Shown piece after piece: positions 27,192 to 37,258 of a stretch of 64,000 nt of DNA (the first letter of the stretch is position 1; the number at the start of each line of letters is the position of its first letter). The position numbers and the translations under genes were made by a program. This DNA comes from an uncultured Gammaproteobacteria bacterium. Its GTDB lineage: Bacteria; Pseudomonadota; Gammaproteobacteria; Pseudomonadales; Pseudohongiellaceae. The stretch lies in the NCBI GenBank assembly GCA_913048385.1, contig CAJWVZ010000003.1, positions 1 to 64,000 of the forward strand. The letters run 5' to 3'. The notes below the pieces were generated by a model. The model was not told the DNA's origin. It did not search any database and saw nothing but the letters and a program-made list of their open reading frames with translations.

Positions 27192-28808
27192 TCAAGTTAG
27201 TTTTGGTCCTGCTGCTACTAAGGCTATACCTTCACTATTGTCGGTGAATTTTTCGAAGTTCTTTATGAATAAGTTGGCCAAATCGAGGGCTTTTGTCTTC
27301 CATATAACCTCGTTTTCATAAGTATTTCGCGGATCTAGTAGATTACTTTCAACTGAGTTGACAGCGACTGGCACAGCCAGGTTAAAGTAAGGAAGAATGA
27401 AAGTCTCAGCGTTGTCTATCGATCCATTGAGGATTGCTCTAATAATGGCGCGAGTGGCCGAGATTGATATTCGTTCTCCTGTCCCGTTCCAACCGGTATT
27501 GACTAGGTAGGCTGAAGAGCCTGCAGCTTCCATTCTTTTACTCAATTCCTGCGCGTACCTCGTTGGATGTAATGAAAGGAATGCTGCTCCAAAACAGCTA
27601 GAAAAGGTAGGCGTTGGCTCAGTAACCCCGCGTTCAGTGCCGGCCAGTTTTGCTGTAAAGCCTGATAAAAAGTGATATTTAGTTTGCTCCGGAGTGAGTT
27701 TCGATACTGCAGGAAGTACGCCAAAGGCGTCAGCCGTAAGGAATATTACTTGTTTAGCGTGACCCCCTTTCGAGACAGGCTTGATGATATTCTGGATATG
27801 ATAAATCGGATAGGACACTCTTGTATTTTCTGTCTTGGATGAGTCGTCGTAATCAATGATCCCAGCCTCATTTATCATTACATTTTCTAGCAATGCGTCG
27901 CGACGGATTGCCCTAAAAATATCTGGCTCATTTTTTTTGCTCAACTTAATGGTTTTAGCGTAGCACCCCCCCTCAAAATTGAAGACTCCATCGTCATCCC
28001 AGCCGTGCTCGTCATCGCCTATTAATTGACGCTCGGGATCAGTGGAGAGTGTAGTCTTGCCAGTTCCAGAAAGGCCAAAAAAAATTGCGGTGTTTCCATC
28101 TTTTCCAATATTGGCTGAGCAATGCATTGATGCTATGCCTTTAAGCGGTAAAAAGTAATTCATCATCGAAAACATACCCTTCTTCATTTCGCCGCCGTAC
28201 CAGGTTCCGCCAATCAATTGAATCTTCTCTGTAAGGTTAAACGCGACAAAGTTTTCTGAGTTCAAGCCCTGTTTTTGCCAATCTAAGTTTGAGCATTTTG
28301 CGCCATTCATCACGACAAAATCGGGTTCAAAATCTTCAAGTTGTTCGGTGGTGGGTCGAATGAACATATTTTTTACGAAGTGTGCTTGCCAAGCGACCTC
28401 CATAATGAAACGCACCTTTAGATGACTATTGTCGTTCGCGCCGCAGATTGAATCCACCACGTAAAGTGGTTTTCCACTGAGTTGATCGGTCACCTTTAAT
28501 TTGAGGGTCGCCCAAATTGATTGATCGATGGGCTTATTATCGTTTTTGCCTTGGTTCGACCACCAAACAGTATTTCGGGTGACGTCATCCATCACTAAAT
28601 ATTTGTCTTTCGGAGATCGTCCGGTAAAAATTCCTGTATCTACGGCAATTGCGCCCGCTTCTGTGATTTGTCCTTTCTCATAGCCCTCTAGCTCGGCGTC
28701 CGTCTCTTGTTCGAAGAGAAATTCATAGGATGGGTTGTAGAAAACCTCGCTAATATCTGTAATGCCATATCGGGTCAGGTCAGGACTGGCGTGCTGAGAT
28801 TTTTTCAT
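27192..28808 (-). CDS. pckA: Phosphoenolpyruvate carboxykinase (ATP)
   Basis: 538 residues, standard for the ATP-dependent bacterial enzyme. Motifs are [10 protein letters not shown], the kinase-1a loop [12 protein letters not shown], the metal/kinase-2 region [21 protein letters not shown] and RVSYPIYHI. It converts oxaloacetate plus ATP to phosphoenolpyruvate, the entry to gluconeogenesis. That suits growth on small organic acids or amino compounds. It is monocistronic, with no operator copy before its start, so its control is likely general (carbon source) rather than by the GntR regulon. Confidence 0.97.
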   Translation of the reverse strand: MKKSQHASPDLTRYGITDISEVFYNPSYEFLFEQETDAELEGYEKGQITEAGAIAVDTGIFTGRSPKDKYLVMDDVTRNTVWWSNQGKNDNKPIDQSIWATLKLKVTDQLSGKPLYVVDSICGANDNSHLKVRFIMEVAWQAHFVKNMFIRPTTEQLEDFEPDFVVMNGAKCSNLDWQKQGLNSENFVAFNLTEKIQLIGGTWYGGEMKKGMFSMMNYFLPLKGIASMHCSANIGKDGNTAIFFGLSGTGKTTLSTDPERQLIGDDEHGWDDDGVFNFEGGCYAKTIKLSKKNEPDIFRAIRRDALLENVMINEAGIIDYDDSSKTENTRVSYPIYHIQNIIKPVSKGGHAKQVIFLTADAFGVLPAVSKLTPEQTKYHFLSGFTAKLAGTERGVTEPTPTFSSCFGAAFLSLHPTRYAQELSKRMEAAGSSAYLVNTGWNGTGERISISATRAIIRAILNGSIDNAETFILPYFNLAVPVAVNSVESNLLDPRNTYENEVIWKTKALDLANLFIKNFEKFTDNSEGIALVAAGPKLT

Positions 28809-29014
28809 GATTTTAACCTTTAAAATTCACTCACCTATTGGCGTCAAAGAACTCTAGGTGAATAATTATATCTGAGGATGTTATTTGCTTTTGTCCATGG
28901 AAGAGGTGAGTCTTCGGTTTTAATTTTGTCATTTCAGGGCTGTTGTATTTTTAAAGAGCTTTCGAGATTCAGCGTATCTGCATATTGAATTTGGGCTGTA
29001 AGGAAATGCTGTAT

Positions 29015-30292
29015 TCAATCAATTTCGTTTAGCCGCATTTTCATTTCTCTGAAAAACATAAATAAAAACGCTGTGGCTAAAACGCTGAAGGCCATGACAA
29101 ATAACAAGTAGTAATTCCAACTGGACTCAGCCAGTTTTCCCGCGACAACATTAAAAATAGCTGAAGAAATGTAACCGAATACGTCGACTAATGTGAGTGT
29201 AAAGCCGATGTGATACCCTCCTAACCCAGTAATGTATACGTTAACTGGTAAATACCAAGCCGGAGCGAAGGTGAAGCCAAACATAAAAATCAAAACGAAG
29301 CTCATTATTTGTGTTGAAGCGTCGCTAAGCCCAAAAGATTTTATAGACCATAATAATCCAACGAACAAAGTGCTCAAGCTGAGGCAAAAGATTAATAATA
29401 TTCTGAGGTTTTTGAATTTTAGGTGGTCATAAAGGAAGCCAAAGATCACTACAGAAAATAGAGCACCTAAAGGGAAAAAAGCGGAGGCCTTCGCTGCATC
29501 TGCAGCGCTTAATCCGGTCGCTTGGTTTAAGTATAAGGGGGCGTATCCCACAAAATCATATAAGACAAACAGCATCATCATCATTAGTGTTATGTAAACA
29601 AAGCATCTGTCCTTTCTTAGAGTTGCCAACCACGTAAAAATACTTTTTAGTGTTTCGGAGAGTTTTTTGTGAACAAGCTTTTCCCTTTGGTCTTTGAGTC
29701 CTACTTCAGTCGGTGATGGCTTTATTAGATATAAAAGGATAAATGAAGCCAGAAAGTAAAAAGATCCTGCTATGACAAAAGAAGAACGCCAGCTAAATGC
29801 AGCGACGAGAGTGCCTAAAAGTACCGCTGCTAATGCTGTATGAATCCGGGAGCTTGTAGATACAATTCCCCACGCTTTCCCGTGGTGCTGCTTTGGAAAC
29901 CATTGATTTATTAGAAGCCCAACAGAAGGCCAACCTATGGTTTGTGATAGGCGCATGATAAAGTGGATAAGACTAAAAAAGAAAACCGATGAAGGAAGCG
30001 AGAACGTCATTGTCGATAATGCGACTGTCGACACGCAAGCAAATAGAGCCAGTCTTCCTCCAATTAAATCAGCAATAATTCCCGAAAATAGCTTACCAAC
30101 GATTGAACCTACAGCCCCCCAGGCTAATATTTCGCCGAGTTGTGATGTAGTCAGCATGATGTCTGGGTCTTCAGACATAGCCGGGCTGAGAGCACCTATC
30201 GTGTTTCGACAAAGCATTGTCCCGCCATACGCCAAGAACATTAATGCGAGGATCTTCCACTGCTGATGGTTTATTTTGTCACCTTTTGTCAT
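29015..30292 (-). CDS. MFS transporter, organophosphate:phosphate antiporter-like subfamily
   Basis: 425 residues with about twelve transmembrane helices. The first half contains the motif-A-like GKLFSGIIADLIGGRLAL and CRNTIGALSPAM in helix 1. SQTIGWPSVGLLINQWFPKQHHGKAWGIVSTSSRIHTAL has the W-F-P-x2-x-R/H-G pattern of OPA and related anion carriers such as GlpT and NarK-like groups. It is an inner-membrane carrier for an organic anion, identity unknown. It has no operator copy upstream and stands apart from pckA by about 200 bases. Confidence 0.82.
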   Translation of the reverse strand: MTKGDKINHQQWKILALMFLAYGGTMLCRNTIGALSPAMSEDPDIMLTTSQLGEILAWGAVGSIVGKLFSGIIADLIGGRLALFACVSTVALSTMTFSLPSSVFFFSLIHFIMRLSQTIGWPSVGLLINQWFPKQHHGKAWGIVSTSSRIHTALAAVLLGTLVAAFSWRSSFVIAGSFYFLASFILLYLIKPSPTEVGLKDQREKLVHKKLSETLKSIFTWLATLRKDRCFVYITLMMMMLFVLYDFVGYAPLYLNQATGLSAADAAKASAFFPLGALFSVVIFGFLYDHLKFKNLRILLIFCLSLSTLFVGLLWSIKSFGLSDASTQIMSFVLIFMFGFTFAPAWYLPVNVYITGLGGYHIGFTLTLVDVFGYISSAIFNVVAGKLAESSWNYYLLFVMAFSVLATAFLFMFFREMKMRLNEID

Positions 30293-30436
30293 CGAGCAGC
30301 CTTTGGTAGATGTCAGTGATTAGAATTGGATGGCTTCGGTAAGGCAAATGTGGGGTTGTCCGAGGCAATTTAGCTTTCTCTCTCAATTCAATCTTTATAA
30401 TTTAGCAATAGTAAGGCAAGAAAAGGCTTGGTCTTT

Positions 30437-30475
30437 AAGCCGCATCTTAATTCTCGCCTGCGGAATTAGCGGCTT
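30437..30475. terminator. Possible hairpin downstream of the DGxPD gene
   Basis: AAGCCGC pairs with GCGGCTT and, inside it, TAATTC with GAATTA, around a 9-base loop. It begins 44 bases beyond the stop of the 30519-31337 gene. No T-run follows on the minus strand, so termination is uncertain. Confidence 0.35.
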
Positions 30476-30518
30476 GCTTCTTGCTCTTTTCGAATGAAAC
30501 ATTCAACAAGGGAGGCAA

Positions 30519-31337
30519 CTAAGGTGTCTCCGCCTCTTTGGTAAGGTGTCCATACATCAATTCTTCTGCAAACTCTACGCATCTGAATTCAAGCAATTGC
30601 ATATTCGCATCGAGTCGTCGATACAGTGGCAATCGAATAGTCCAGGGCCTGGTGTAGACATTTGGGTCCGCCAGGGTTGCTTCGTAAATCAGAGCATTAG
30701 GACCGATGTGTGTGTAGCGCTCTGTAACGCGCAGCGCGTCAGTATGGTGGTTACCCGCATGGTCGAGCCATGAATCCGGTACCTGGTCTGTTACATCGAT
30801 GACGAGAGAGTCTCCCTCAAAATAACCCCGACTATGCCCCATCCAGCTGAAAATTGGCGCTTCGAAATTAGGACGATTCATATAAACAACCCGATTTGCA
30901 TTGGCAAATTCGTAAGCCATCACAATATGCTCGGATGACTGAATAATTTGAAAGGGGAATGGCAAGTAGTTTGCGCGAGGAACCCCGGGCATAAAACACT
31001 TAACGAGCGGATCTAAGGTTAGCCAATTATCTTTGTTTTTTTGTTGCTGCTCGCGAGCTGATCCTGTGTAAGGTATCGTCTCTCCGTCAACAACTCCCAA
31101 TCCGGCTGGAATAGAACCGACGGCACCAAGGATCGGCAGTGGTGGAAAATCTGCAGCATGGGGTTCGAGATTGTAATGCGCGGTACCTAAAGCCTGCCAA
31201 ATACCACCAAAGTCCGGGTTGCCATCAGTCGTGCGGGGAACCGATGGTTTGTCCGCGCCTTGCGCGCTGAATGAGCCAGCAAGAAAAATAAGCAAGAGCG
31301 GAATTATTATGCATCTGGGGGTTGAGAAATTGTTCAT
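30519..31337 (-). CDS. Exported DGxPD-GxW family protein of unknown function (2)
   Basis: 272 residues from the ATG at 31337, preferred because GGAAG lies five bases upstream and the signal peptide follows at once (IIIPLLLIFLAGSFSAQGAD). In-frame ATGs at 31349 and 31376 are alternatives. The mature protein begins PRTTDGNPDFGGIWQALG and has MAYEFANANRVVYM, GHSRGYFEGDSLVIDVTD and ERYTHIGPNALIYEATLADP, the same motif series as the protein at 22581 but shorter in the N-terminal half. It is periplasmic or secreted and its function is not known. It is monocistronic, next to the DAO oxidase gene on the same strand, without an operator copy of its own. Confidence 0.65.
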   Translation of the reverse strand: MNNFSTPRCIIIPLLLIFLAGSFSAQGADKPSVPRTTDGNPDFGGIWQALGTAHYNLEPHAADFPPLPILGAVGSIPAGLGVVDGETIPYTGSAREQQQKNKDNWLTLDPLVKCFMPGVPRANYLPFPFQIIQSSEHIVMAYEFANANRVVYMNRPNFEAPIFSWMGHSRGYFEGDSLVIDVTDQVPDSWLDHAGNHHTDALRVTERYTHIGPNALIYEATLADPNVYTRPWTIRLPLYRRLDANMQLLEFRCVEFAEELMYGHLTKEAETP

Positions 31338-31440
31338 TGTGGCTTCCATGATTGTTATTTTTGTTTGTCGATCCAAAACCGACCTTTGTTAACCATATTT
31401 GTCAGTTGCATGGTAAAGTTTCTAGAGAATGAATATTCGT

Positions 31441-32751
31441 TTATTTATTACGATCAGCTATGGCGTCTTGTATACCATAAATACTAATCATGGCTGCAGC
31501 TCCCAGCGGGGAAAACGGGTGAAAAGGCACCTTTCGAATCTTTTTTTCCACCGGTAATATCAAATCCTCTTTTTCAGAATCTCCGTGGCAGAAACTGAGT
31601 TCTCGCCCAAGTAAAGTAGACAATGCAATGCCGCGACCATTGTATCCTTGAGCTGCCCATACTCCGTCGGCTAGGCGTATTATTCTTGGGAACTGATCGA
31701 CACTTATTGCGATCCATCCGCTCCAACTCTCACCCCATTTGATGGACCCAATGGCTGGATATACATCTTTGAGGCGTTGACGAGCGACTTTTAAATCCGC
31801 TTTGCCCTTGGCGCCCATGGTAGGTCCGCCGACCCCAAGATGTAATTGCCCGCTGGGAAGTTTTCTAATGCCGGACCAGAGTTGCCGTGTATCAGTAATA
31901 AAGTGATTTTGAGGAAGGATGTTTTTTAACTGGGCGGGATCAACAGCGGCTGTTGTTGCTCCGAAGCCTCTAACTGGTATAAAGCCTTTTTCAAGCCCCG
32001 GCCAAACGCCTTTTGTGTAAGCATTCGTGCAAAAGTAAACATTCTCGCACTCAACGCTGCCTTGCGGTGTGGTGACGCGCCAGCTTCCGGTTTGGGTTTG
32101 TTGTACATCGACAGCGGGAGTATTGATGTATTGTTTGGCCCCTAGTCGGTGAGCGTTTTCGAATAAGCCTCGAGCATAACTGTAGGGACTTACTGATAAC
32201 GCTCGTCTATCAATGAGGCCGCCACGGTAGTAATCACTGCCAATGACTTCGCTAAATTCACTAGCGCCGAGATATTGGACGTCTGCACCTCGTGCTTGCC
32301 AGTATTCGGCTCGTTTTTGAAGCTTTTTATAAAATGGCTTCGAGTGGGCACCAAAAGCCCATCCGCCCCCAGGAAACGCCGCGTCAATATCGTAACGATC
32401 TAGCAGTTCTGAAACGAGGGCGGGACCGTGGGCAAGAGCATCAATGAGACGAGTACCGCGTCGTTTTCCGTAGTGGCGAATGATAGCCTCTTCGCTGTTT
32501 TTATGGCAGGGAACAACTGAACCGAATGCTCGGCCAGACCCCCCCCAACCAGGTACCTTGGCTTCAAGTTGAACTACCGATCTTCCTGCTTCAGAAAGGT
32601 GTAGGGCTAGGGTATTGCCTGTAATTCCTGAACCAATTACCACTGCATCAGAGTGCGTGTGGCTCGTTAAACTTTCCCTCTCGAGCTTGCTCGCATCCGA
32701 AGGTCGATAGCATGCTGGGATACTATAAGGCTCATAAGGAAGATGTGACAT
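31441..32751 (-). CDS. FAD-dependent DAO-family oxidoreductase (PuuB/sarcosine-oxidase-like)
   Basis: 436 residues. The N-terminal FAD site is AVVIGSGITGNTLALHLSEAG with the acidic end LEAK, and GWGGSGRAFGSVVP follows, as in gamma-glutamylputrescine oxidase-like proteins. The C-terminal GVWAAQGYNGRGIALSTLLG is the second flavin motif. The family oxidises primary or secondary amines (sarcosine, glycine, glutamylputrescine) with release of H2O2 and either aldehyde or ammonia. The substrate is not deducible; an N-methyl amino acid would release formaldehyde for the FrmA route. Two operator copies lie 54-87 bases upstream of the ATG, so it is likely repressed by the GntR proteins. Confidence 0.83.
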   Translation of the reverse strand: MSHLPYEPYSIPACYRPSDASKLERESLTSHTHSDAVVIGSGITGNTLALHLSEAGRSVVQLEAKVPGWGGSGRAFGSVVPCHKNSEEAIIRHYGKRRGTRLIDALAHGPALVSELLDRYDIDAAFPGGGWAFGAHSKPFYKKLQKRAEYWQARGADVQYLGASEFSEVIGSDYYRGGLIDRRALSVSPYSYARGLFENAHRLGAKQYINTPAVDVQQTQTGSWRVTTPQGSVECENVYFCTNAYTKGVWPGLEKGFIPVRGFGATTAAVDPAQLKNILPQNHFITDTRQLWSGIRKLPSGQLHLGVGGPTMGAKGKADLKVARQRLKDVYPAIGSIKWGESWSGWIAISVDQFPRIIRLADGVWAAQGYNGRGIALSTLLGRELSFCHGDSEKEDLILPVEKKIRKVPFHPFSPLGAAAMISIYGIQDAIADRNK

Positions 32752-32804
32752 GTAATTTGCCTGATTTGGATTGTTAATAAAGAATCTATTTAAAGTGTAT
32801 TAAT

Positions 32805-32820
32805 TTATTCAAATGTATAA
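32805..32820. promoter_or_regulatory. GntR-type operator, site E
   Basis: TTATTCAAATGTATAA. It is paired with site F 18 bp away centre to centre, in the 352-base gap between the DAO gene and divergent gntR 2. The remainder of that gap shows nothing clear. Confidence 0.8.
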
Positions 32821-32822
32821 AA

Positions 32823-32838
32823 TTATTCATATGTATAA
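32823..32838. promoter_or_regulatory. GntR-type operator, site F
   Basis: TTATTCATATGTATAA, a tandem partner of site E in the same orientation, separated by two bases. The close pair suggests cooperative binding over the DAO promoter and possibly effects on gntR 2 about 265 bases away. Confidence 0.8.
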
Positions 32839-33103
32839 AATACCTTTAAGCAAGCTGAAGTTCAAGCTAAAATCGAAAAGCTGCTCGGTAATAAAAAGGC
32901 AATGTAGAAGTCGTTGCGCAATAATTCAGTTTGGGCTGGCATTGTTTCCTGCTTGCCCGCGTTTCTTTCAATATGAAAGTGTCGAACGACACGACATTAA
33001 GGATCAATTTGCTAGTTTCAGTGAGGCGTATGCGTCCGCTTGTTTCAACTACATTTAGCTGTATTATATTATCTTAATTACGTTTGAGGGGTAATTTTTT
33101 AGT

Positions 33104-33793
33104 ATGACGTCGACTAATTCGAGGCCGATCAGGCGTTCAATGACTGATGCGGTGAGAGACCATATTCGTGACGGGATCGCTGAGGGGCGATACCTCCCCG
33201 GCGAGCGCCTGCGGGAGGGAGCGATAGCAGATGTACTCAAGGTCAGTCGAACGCCAATCAGGGAAGCCATGAGGATACTTGAATCTGAAGGTTTGATTGT
33301 TATGCAGCCTTGGAAAGGAATTACAGTGGCAACCCTGACCCGCAAGCAGGTTTCGGATTTCTATTCATATAGAGAAACGATAGAGGGGCTTGCTGCTGAG
33401 ATGGCAGCACGCGTTGTTACTGATCAAGATATTGAACGCTTGGACAATATTCTTGTGCAGTTGGAAAACAAGCCTGAGCAGACTGGCAGCGAATTGGGTA
33501 AGGCCAATGAAAGCTTCCATCAAATGATATTTGATATCTCAGGAAGTACGTTCCTCAAGCAATCCCTCGCTGTGATTAATACAGCAAAAATACTAATCTG
33601 GAAGCCTGTGCACCGATCTCATGAGCGTTGGGATTCGGCGCAACAAGAGCATCGAAAGCTGTTCAATGCATTATGGGCACGTGATCCGATAGCTGCACAG
33701 AAAGCTGCGAAGGAGCATGTGCGCAGAGCTGCGATGACTCGAATAACTGCGATTGTAAGCGATGAGCTCGGACTAGAAGACCTCGAAAGTTAA
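33104..33793 (+). CDS. GntR-family regulator, FadR/FCD subfamily (2)
   Basis: 229 residues. The winged helix lies at about 10-75 (AIADVLKVSRTPIREAMRILESEGLIVMQPWKGI) and the FCD ligand domain at about 85-215 with histidines in NESFHQMIF, QEHRKLF and KEHVRRA. It is similar in layout to the regulator at 18738, and both are candidates for the 13 operators. It is divergent from the DAO gene, with operators E and F between them, and convergent with the aldehyde dehydrogenase gene (15-base gap). FCD proteins usually release DNA on binding a pathway intermediate. Confidence 0.9.
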   Translation: MTSTNSRPIRRSMTDAVRDHIRDGIAEGRYLPGERLREGAIADVLKVSRTPIREAMRILESEGLIVMQPWKGITVATLTRKQVSDFYSYRETIEGLAAEMAARVVTDQDIERLDNILVQLENKPEQTGSELGKANESFHQMIFDISGSTFLKQSLAVINTAKILIWKPVHRSHERWDSAQQEHRKLFNALWARDPIAAQKAAKEHVRRAAMTRITAIVSDELGLEDLES

Positions 33794-33808
33794 GTCAATT
33801 GTGTTGAA

Positions 33809-35251
33809 TCAATCAGCCCACAAGATTGCTTTTGTCTGCATATAAATTCTGATGCCTTGTGTTCCTTTCTCGCGCCCTAAGCCACTTTCTTTGTAGCCTC
33901 CAAAAGGTGTCGAGATTGATTGTTGTTTGTAAGTATTAATCCATACCGTGCCTGCTTGTAATTTACGAGCGATTCGCCGAGCACGTTTTATATTGTTAGT
34001 CCAAATCCCCGACGCTAATCCATAAGCGCTATCGTTAGCTTGATCAAGCAAATCCTCCTCATCGTCAAACGGCAGGACAGTCACCACAGGTCCGAAGACC
34101 TCCTCCTGGCAGATGCTTGATTGGTTGCTCACATTGCTAATCACTGTAGCGGGATAGTATGCGCCCGATGCAAATTCTGCTGTTTGTGGAATCTCCCCGC
34201 CGCATAATAGCTCTGCACCTTGTTCGCGAGCTTGCACTACAAGGCTATGCACTAAGTCGCGGTGCTGAAAATTTGCTAACGGGCCTAATTCAGTCGCAGG
34301 CGCCTCTGGAGGGCCCATTACTAAACTTTCGGCATGCTCAACGAGCGCAGTTACGAATGACTCAAAAATGGATCTTTGGATCAACACTCTTGAACCGGCG
34401 ACGCAGGACTGACCCGAACCCGAAAATATTCCACTTGCGACGCCGCTCACAGCATCCTTAAAATCGGCATCTGCAAAAACGATGTTTGGTGACTTCCCGC
34501 CCAGTTCTAAGACTACCGGTTTAAGTAAAGCCCCCGCACTAGCAGCAATACGTTTCCCAGCTATGGGACCGCCGGTGAAGCTAATCATACCAATAGCAGG
34601 ATGCTCAACGATTAGACGTCCTATATCTGAAGCACCAGTAATGACTGACAAAACACCCCGGGGCAAGCCAGCCTTTTCGCTAATGCGAGCGTATTCGAGT
34701 GCGATGAGTGATGTGACCTCGGAGGGTTTTAGGATAACGCAATTGCCAGCGGCAAGGGCGGGTGCGAGTTTATTAGCTTCGAGTAGTGCCGGAGAATTCC
34801 AAGGAGTTATCAAGCCTACGACACCGATCGGTTCGCTCACTGCGATTGATAAATAGTCGCCGCGTGAGGGTGTCACTGTATCCTCTAATGTCTCGCAAAT
34901 GCCAGCGTAATACCTAAAACAATCGGCGGCGCTTGCAATTTGGTTACGGCTTTCACGAATTGTTTTTCCATTATCGCTCGTTTGAATTTGGCTGAGATTG
35001 TCGGCATCTTCATCAATTAATTCGCCGATTTGGTATAGAATTTTGGCGCGCGCGTGCGGTTTTAAATCGCACCAGTCGGCGGAATTCAATGCTTTGATTG
35101 CACCTGTTACGGCAGTATTGATGTCAGCTTCGGAAGCCCCACCAATAGTTGCGATTTCTTCTCCGGTTGCCGGATTTATTGTCGTAAAAGGTTTTCCTGT
35201 GCCGGTTGTCCATTGGCCGGCAATAAAAAATTTTAATATTTCGCTCACCAA
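33809..35251 (-). CDS. NAD(P)-dependent aldehyde dehydrogenase
   Basis: 480 residues, the full family length. The catalytic Cys is in GSGQSCVAGSRV, the general-base Glu in LELGGKSPNIVF, and the cofactor-binding SFTGGPIAGKRIA and CQEEVFGPVVTVLPF are present. It oxidises an aldehyde to a carboxylate in the cytoplasm, with the exact substrate unknown (betaine-aldehyde, 4-aminobutyraldehyde and hydroxybenzaldehyde enzymes look alike at this level). The start is TTG 35251 or GTG 35248 behind AAGGAGCACAC. It faces away from the hyu operon; operators G and H lie in the shared upstream region and may control both directions. Confidence 0.9.
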   Translation of the reverse strand: MVSEILKFFIAGQWTTGTGKPFTTINPATGEEIATIGGASEADINTAVTGAIKALNSADWCDLKPHARAKILYQIGELIDEDADNLSQIQTSDNGKTIRESRNQIASAADCFRYYAGICETLEDTVTPSRGDYLSIAVSEPIGVVGLITPWNSPALLEANKLAPALAAGNCVILKPSEVTSLIALEYARISEKAGLPRGVLSVITGASDIGRLIVEHPAIGMISFTGGPIAGKRIAASAGALLKPVVLELGGKSPNIVFADADFKDAVSGVASGIFSGSGQSCVAGSRVLIQRSIFESFVTALVEHAESLVMGPPEAPATELGPLANFQHRDLVHSLVVQAREQGAELLCGGEIPQTAEFASGAYYPATVISNVSNQSSICQEEVFGPVVTVLPFDDEEDLLDQANDSAYGLASGIWTNNIKRARRIARKLQAGTVWINTYKQQSISTPFGGYKESGLGREKGTQGIRIYMQTKAILWAD

Positions 35252-35398
35252 GTGTGCTCCTTGTTGGTAAGTAGTTTATGGTCCAGAGCTGCTCAATTCT
35301 TGAACAGGGCAGAGATCGAAATTACAAATTGATCTTTTTTCAGCGGGAAATTAGTCAAGTAATCAACGGGTTGCAGGATCTGATGCGTGAGGCACAGT

Positions 35399-35414
35399 TT
35401 ATTCAATCGTATAA
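35399..35414. promoter_or_regulatory. GntR-type operator, site G
   Basis: TTATTCAATCGTATAA, 15 of 16 consensus positions. It is 30 bp from site H centre to centre, about three helical turns, in the gap between the aldehyde dehydrogenase and the hyuB gene. Confidence 0.78.
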
Positions 35415-35428
35415 GTTCTTGACTACAA

Positions 35429-35444
35429 TTATGCAAATGTATAA
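35429..35444. promoter_or_regulatory. GntR-type operator, site H, over a promoter
   Basis: TTATGCAAATGTATAA. TTGACT lies 15 bases before TATAAA, so the site covers the spacer and -10 of the probable hyu-operon promoter, 106 bases before the hyuB start. Confidence 0.8.
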
Positions 35445-35550
35445 ATTACCGCCTATGTTTCGTAATTACAAGTATCTTATGTCCCTTCATTCACACGGCG
35501 ACGTGGTATCTCCGCATTAGTTCGATACAGTAGTAAAAGGTAGCAACCAA

Positions 35551-37218
35551 TTGAGTATTCCAGCAAACGATGATTTTGACCCAGTCACTCTAGAGATAAT
35601 GTGGTCTAGATTAATTTCTATCGCAGATGAATCTGCAGCGGCACTGCTTCGCACCGCGTTTTCAACGTTGGTGCGTGAGTCCAATGATTTTTGTACCGTG
35701 TTAATGGATGCGCAGTGTAATTGTCTTGCCGAAAATACAGGAGGCATTCCGTCCTTTGTTGGAATGCTCCCTAGTTCTGTAAGAGATTTTATTGATCGCA
35801 TACCTATCGAAGAATGGAAGCCAGGTGATTGTGTAATTACAAACGACCCGTGGATTGGTTCTGGACATTTACCAGACATCACTATGGCAGCACCTATTTT
35901 TTATAAAGACAAACTAGTCGCTTTCTCCGGATCGATTGCTCACCTTCCCGATATCGGAGGTGCTGGTTGGGGCTCTGATTCCCGAGAGTTAGTGGAAGAA
36001 GGCTTACGTATAATGCCCGTGAAATTTATTCGGGAAAATGTGGAGGACCCTTTTGTAGGCGAGACAATTCGTTCTAACGTTCGTGTTTCAGATCAAGTAA
36101 TCGGTGACATTTACGCTCAGGTTGCGGCGCAACGGGTCTGTGCGAAAGGGGTTCAACAATTTCTCGAAGATACAGGACTTGATGAGCTTACCGCGTTGTC
36201 CGAGGCGTTGCGAAGTCGGGCAGAAAAAGCCATGAGGAATGCGATTGAATCGGTTCCCGATGGCTGTTGGCGAGCTTCGGTAAATGCCGACGGTTTTGAT
36301 AATGAAGAGACCCACATCGAATGCGAACTTACAATTAAAGGCTCGAATCTCCACCTAGACTTTGCGGGGACGTCACCACAGATAGCAAGAGGAATTAATT
36401 CAGTTCTTAAGTACACGTATTCATATGCAACTTATCCAATAAAATGTGCCCTCGATCCTGATAGTCCGCGTAATGAAGGTTCTTTTTTGCCGGTAACAAT
36501 ATCAGCACCCGAAGGTTGCATACTTAATCCAACTTCTCCGGCGCCAACTGCAGCGCGGCATTTAACCGGTCATTTTCTACCCGGAGTGATCTATAGATGT
36601 TTGGCTCAGATTGTGCCTGAAAAAGTAAGTGCGGATTCAGGTAGTTCACCGACACTGCGGACGGTATACGGTGGAGTTGATCTTCAAGGAAATCGGTTTA
36701 ATCAAGTTTTATTTGCTTGCGGCGGATTGGGTGCAAACCACCGAATGGATGGATACGCATGTACGGCTTTCCCTTCAAATACTGGTGTGGGAAGCATCGA
36801 AGCGCTGGAAAGTGCTTCACCTTTGCGTGTGTGGAAAAAAGAATTAGCAATCGATTCTGGTGGCGCGGGTCAATTCAGGGGCGGTTTGGGTCAGGATATT
36901 GAAATTGAAGTGTTGTCCAAATTTCCGGTCAATTTATCAACGCTAGCTGACCGCGGGAAATACCCTCCAATGGGAATTCTTGGCGGTGGTAGTGGGTCTT
37001 TATCGAAGGTTGAACTAAGTGACGGTTCGCATGCACATTTAAAATCTCGAGCTGTTTTAAAGCCAGGTGAGTTGTTGAACTTGCACTTTCCCGGTGGTGG
37101 TGGATTTGGAAAATCTGCCGAGCGCGACCCATCATCTATCCAGAAAGACATTGATAATGGTTATATTTCTGCAGCCGCGGCAGAGAAGGAGTATGGGTAT
37201 AAGGCAACACGTGATTAA
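35551..37218 (+). CDS. hyuB: Hydantoinase B / oxoprolinase-type subunit
   Basis: 555 residues. It has the HyuB opening pattern DPVTLEIMWSRLISIADESAAALLRTAFSTLVRES and the motif ITNDPWIGSGHLPDI, then SIAHLPDIGG and a glycine-rich C-terminus (FPGGGGFGKS). With HyuA it forms ATP-dependent amidohydrolases for hydantoins, N-methylhydantoin or 5-oxoproline, and in other clades carboxylases. The start is TTG with AAAAGG 11 bases upstream. It is the first gene of a five-gene run with gaps of 40, 9, 12 and 5 bases, behind operators G and H. The cyclic amide opened here is not identified. Confidence 0.87.
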   Translation: MSIPANDDFDPVTLEIMWSRLISIADESAAALLRTAFSTLVRESNDFCTVLMDAQCNCLAENTGGIPSFVGMLPSSVRDFIDRIPIEEWKPGDCVITNDPWIGSGHLPDITMAAPIFYKDKLVAFSGSIAHLPDIGGAGWGSDSRELVEEGLRIMPVKFIRENVEDPFVGETIRSNVRVSDQVIGDIYAQVAAQRVCAKGVQQFLEDTGLDELTALSEALRSRAEKAMRNAIESVPDGCWRASVNADGFDNEETHIECELTIKGSNLHLDFAGTSPQIARGINSVLKYTYSYATYPIKCALDPDSPRNEGSFLPVTISAPEGCILNPTSPAPTAARHLTGHFLPGVIYRCLAQIVPEKVSADSGSSPTLRTVYGGVDLQGNRFNQVLFACGGLGANHRMDGYACTAFPSNTGVGSIEALESASPLRVWKKELAIDSGGAGQFRGGLGQDIEIEVLSKFPVNLSTLADRGKYPPMGILGGGSGSLSKVELSDGSHAHLKSRAVLKPGELLNLHFPGGGGFGKSAERDPSSIQKDIDNGYISAAAAEKEYGYKATRD

Positions 37219-37258
37219 AGATCAAAATAATGGAACGAACGAATTAAAAAGGTTTTAA

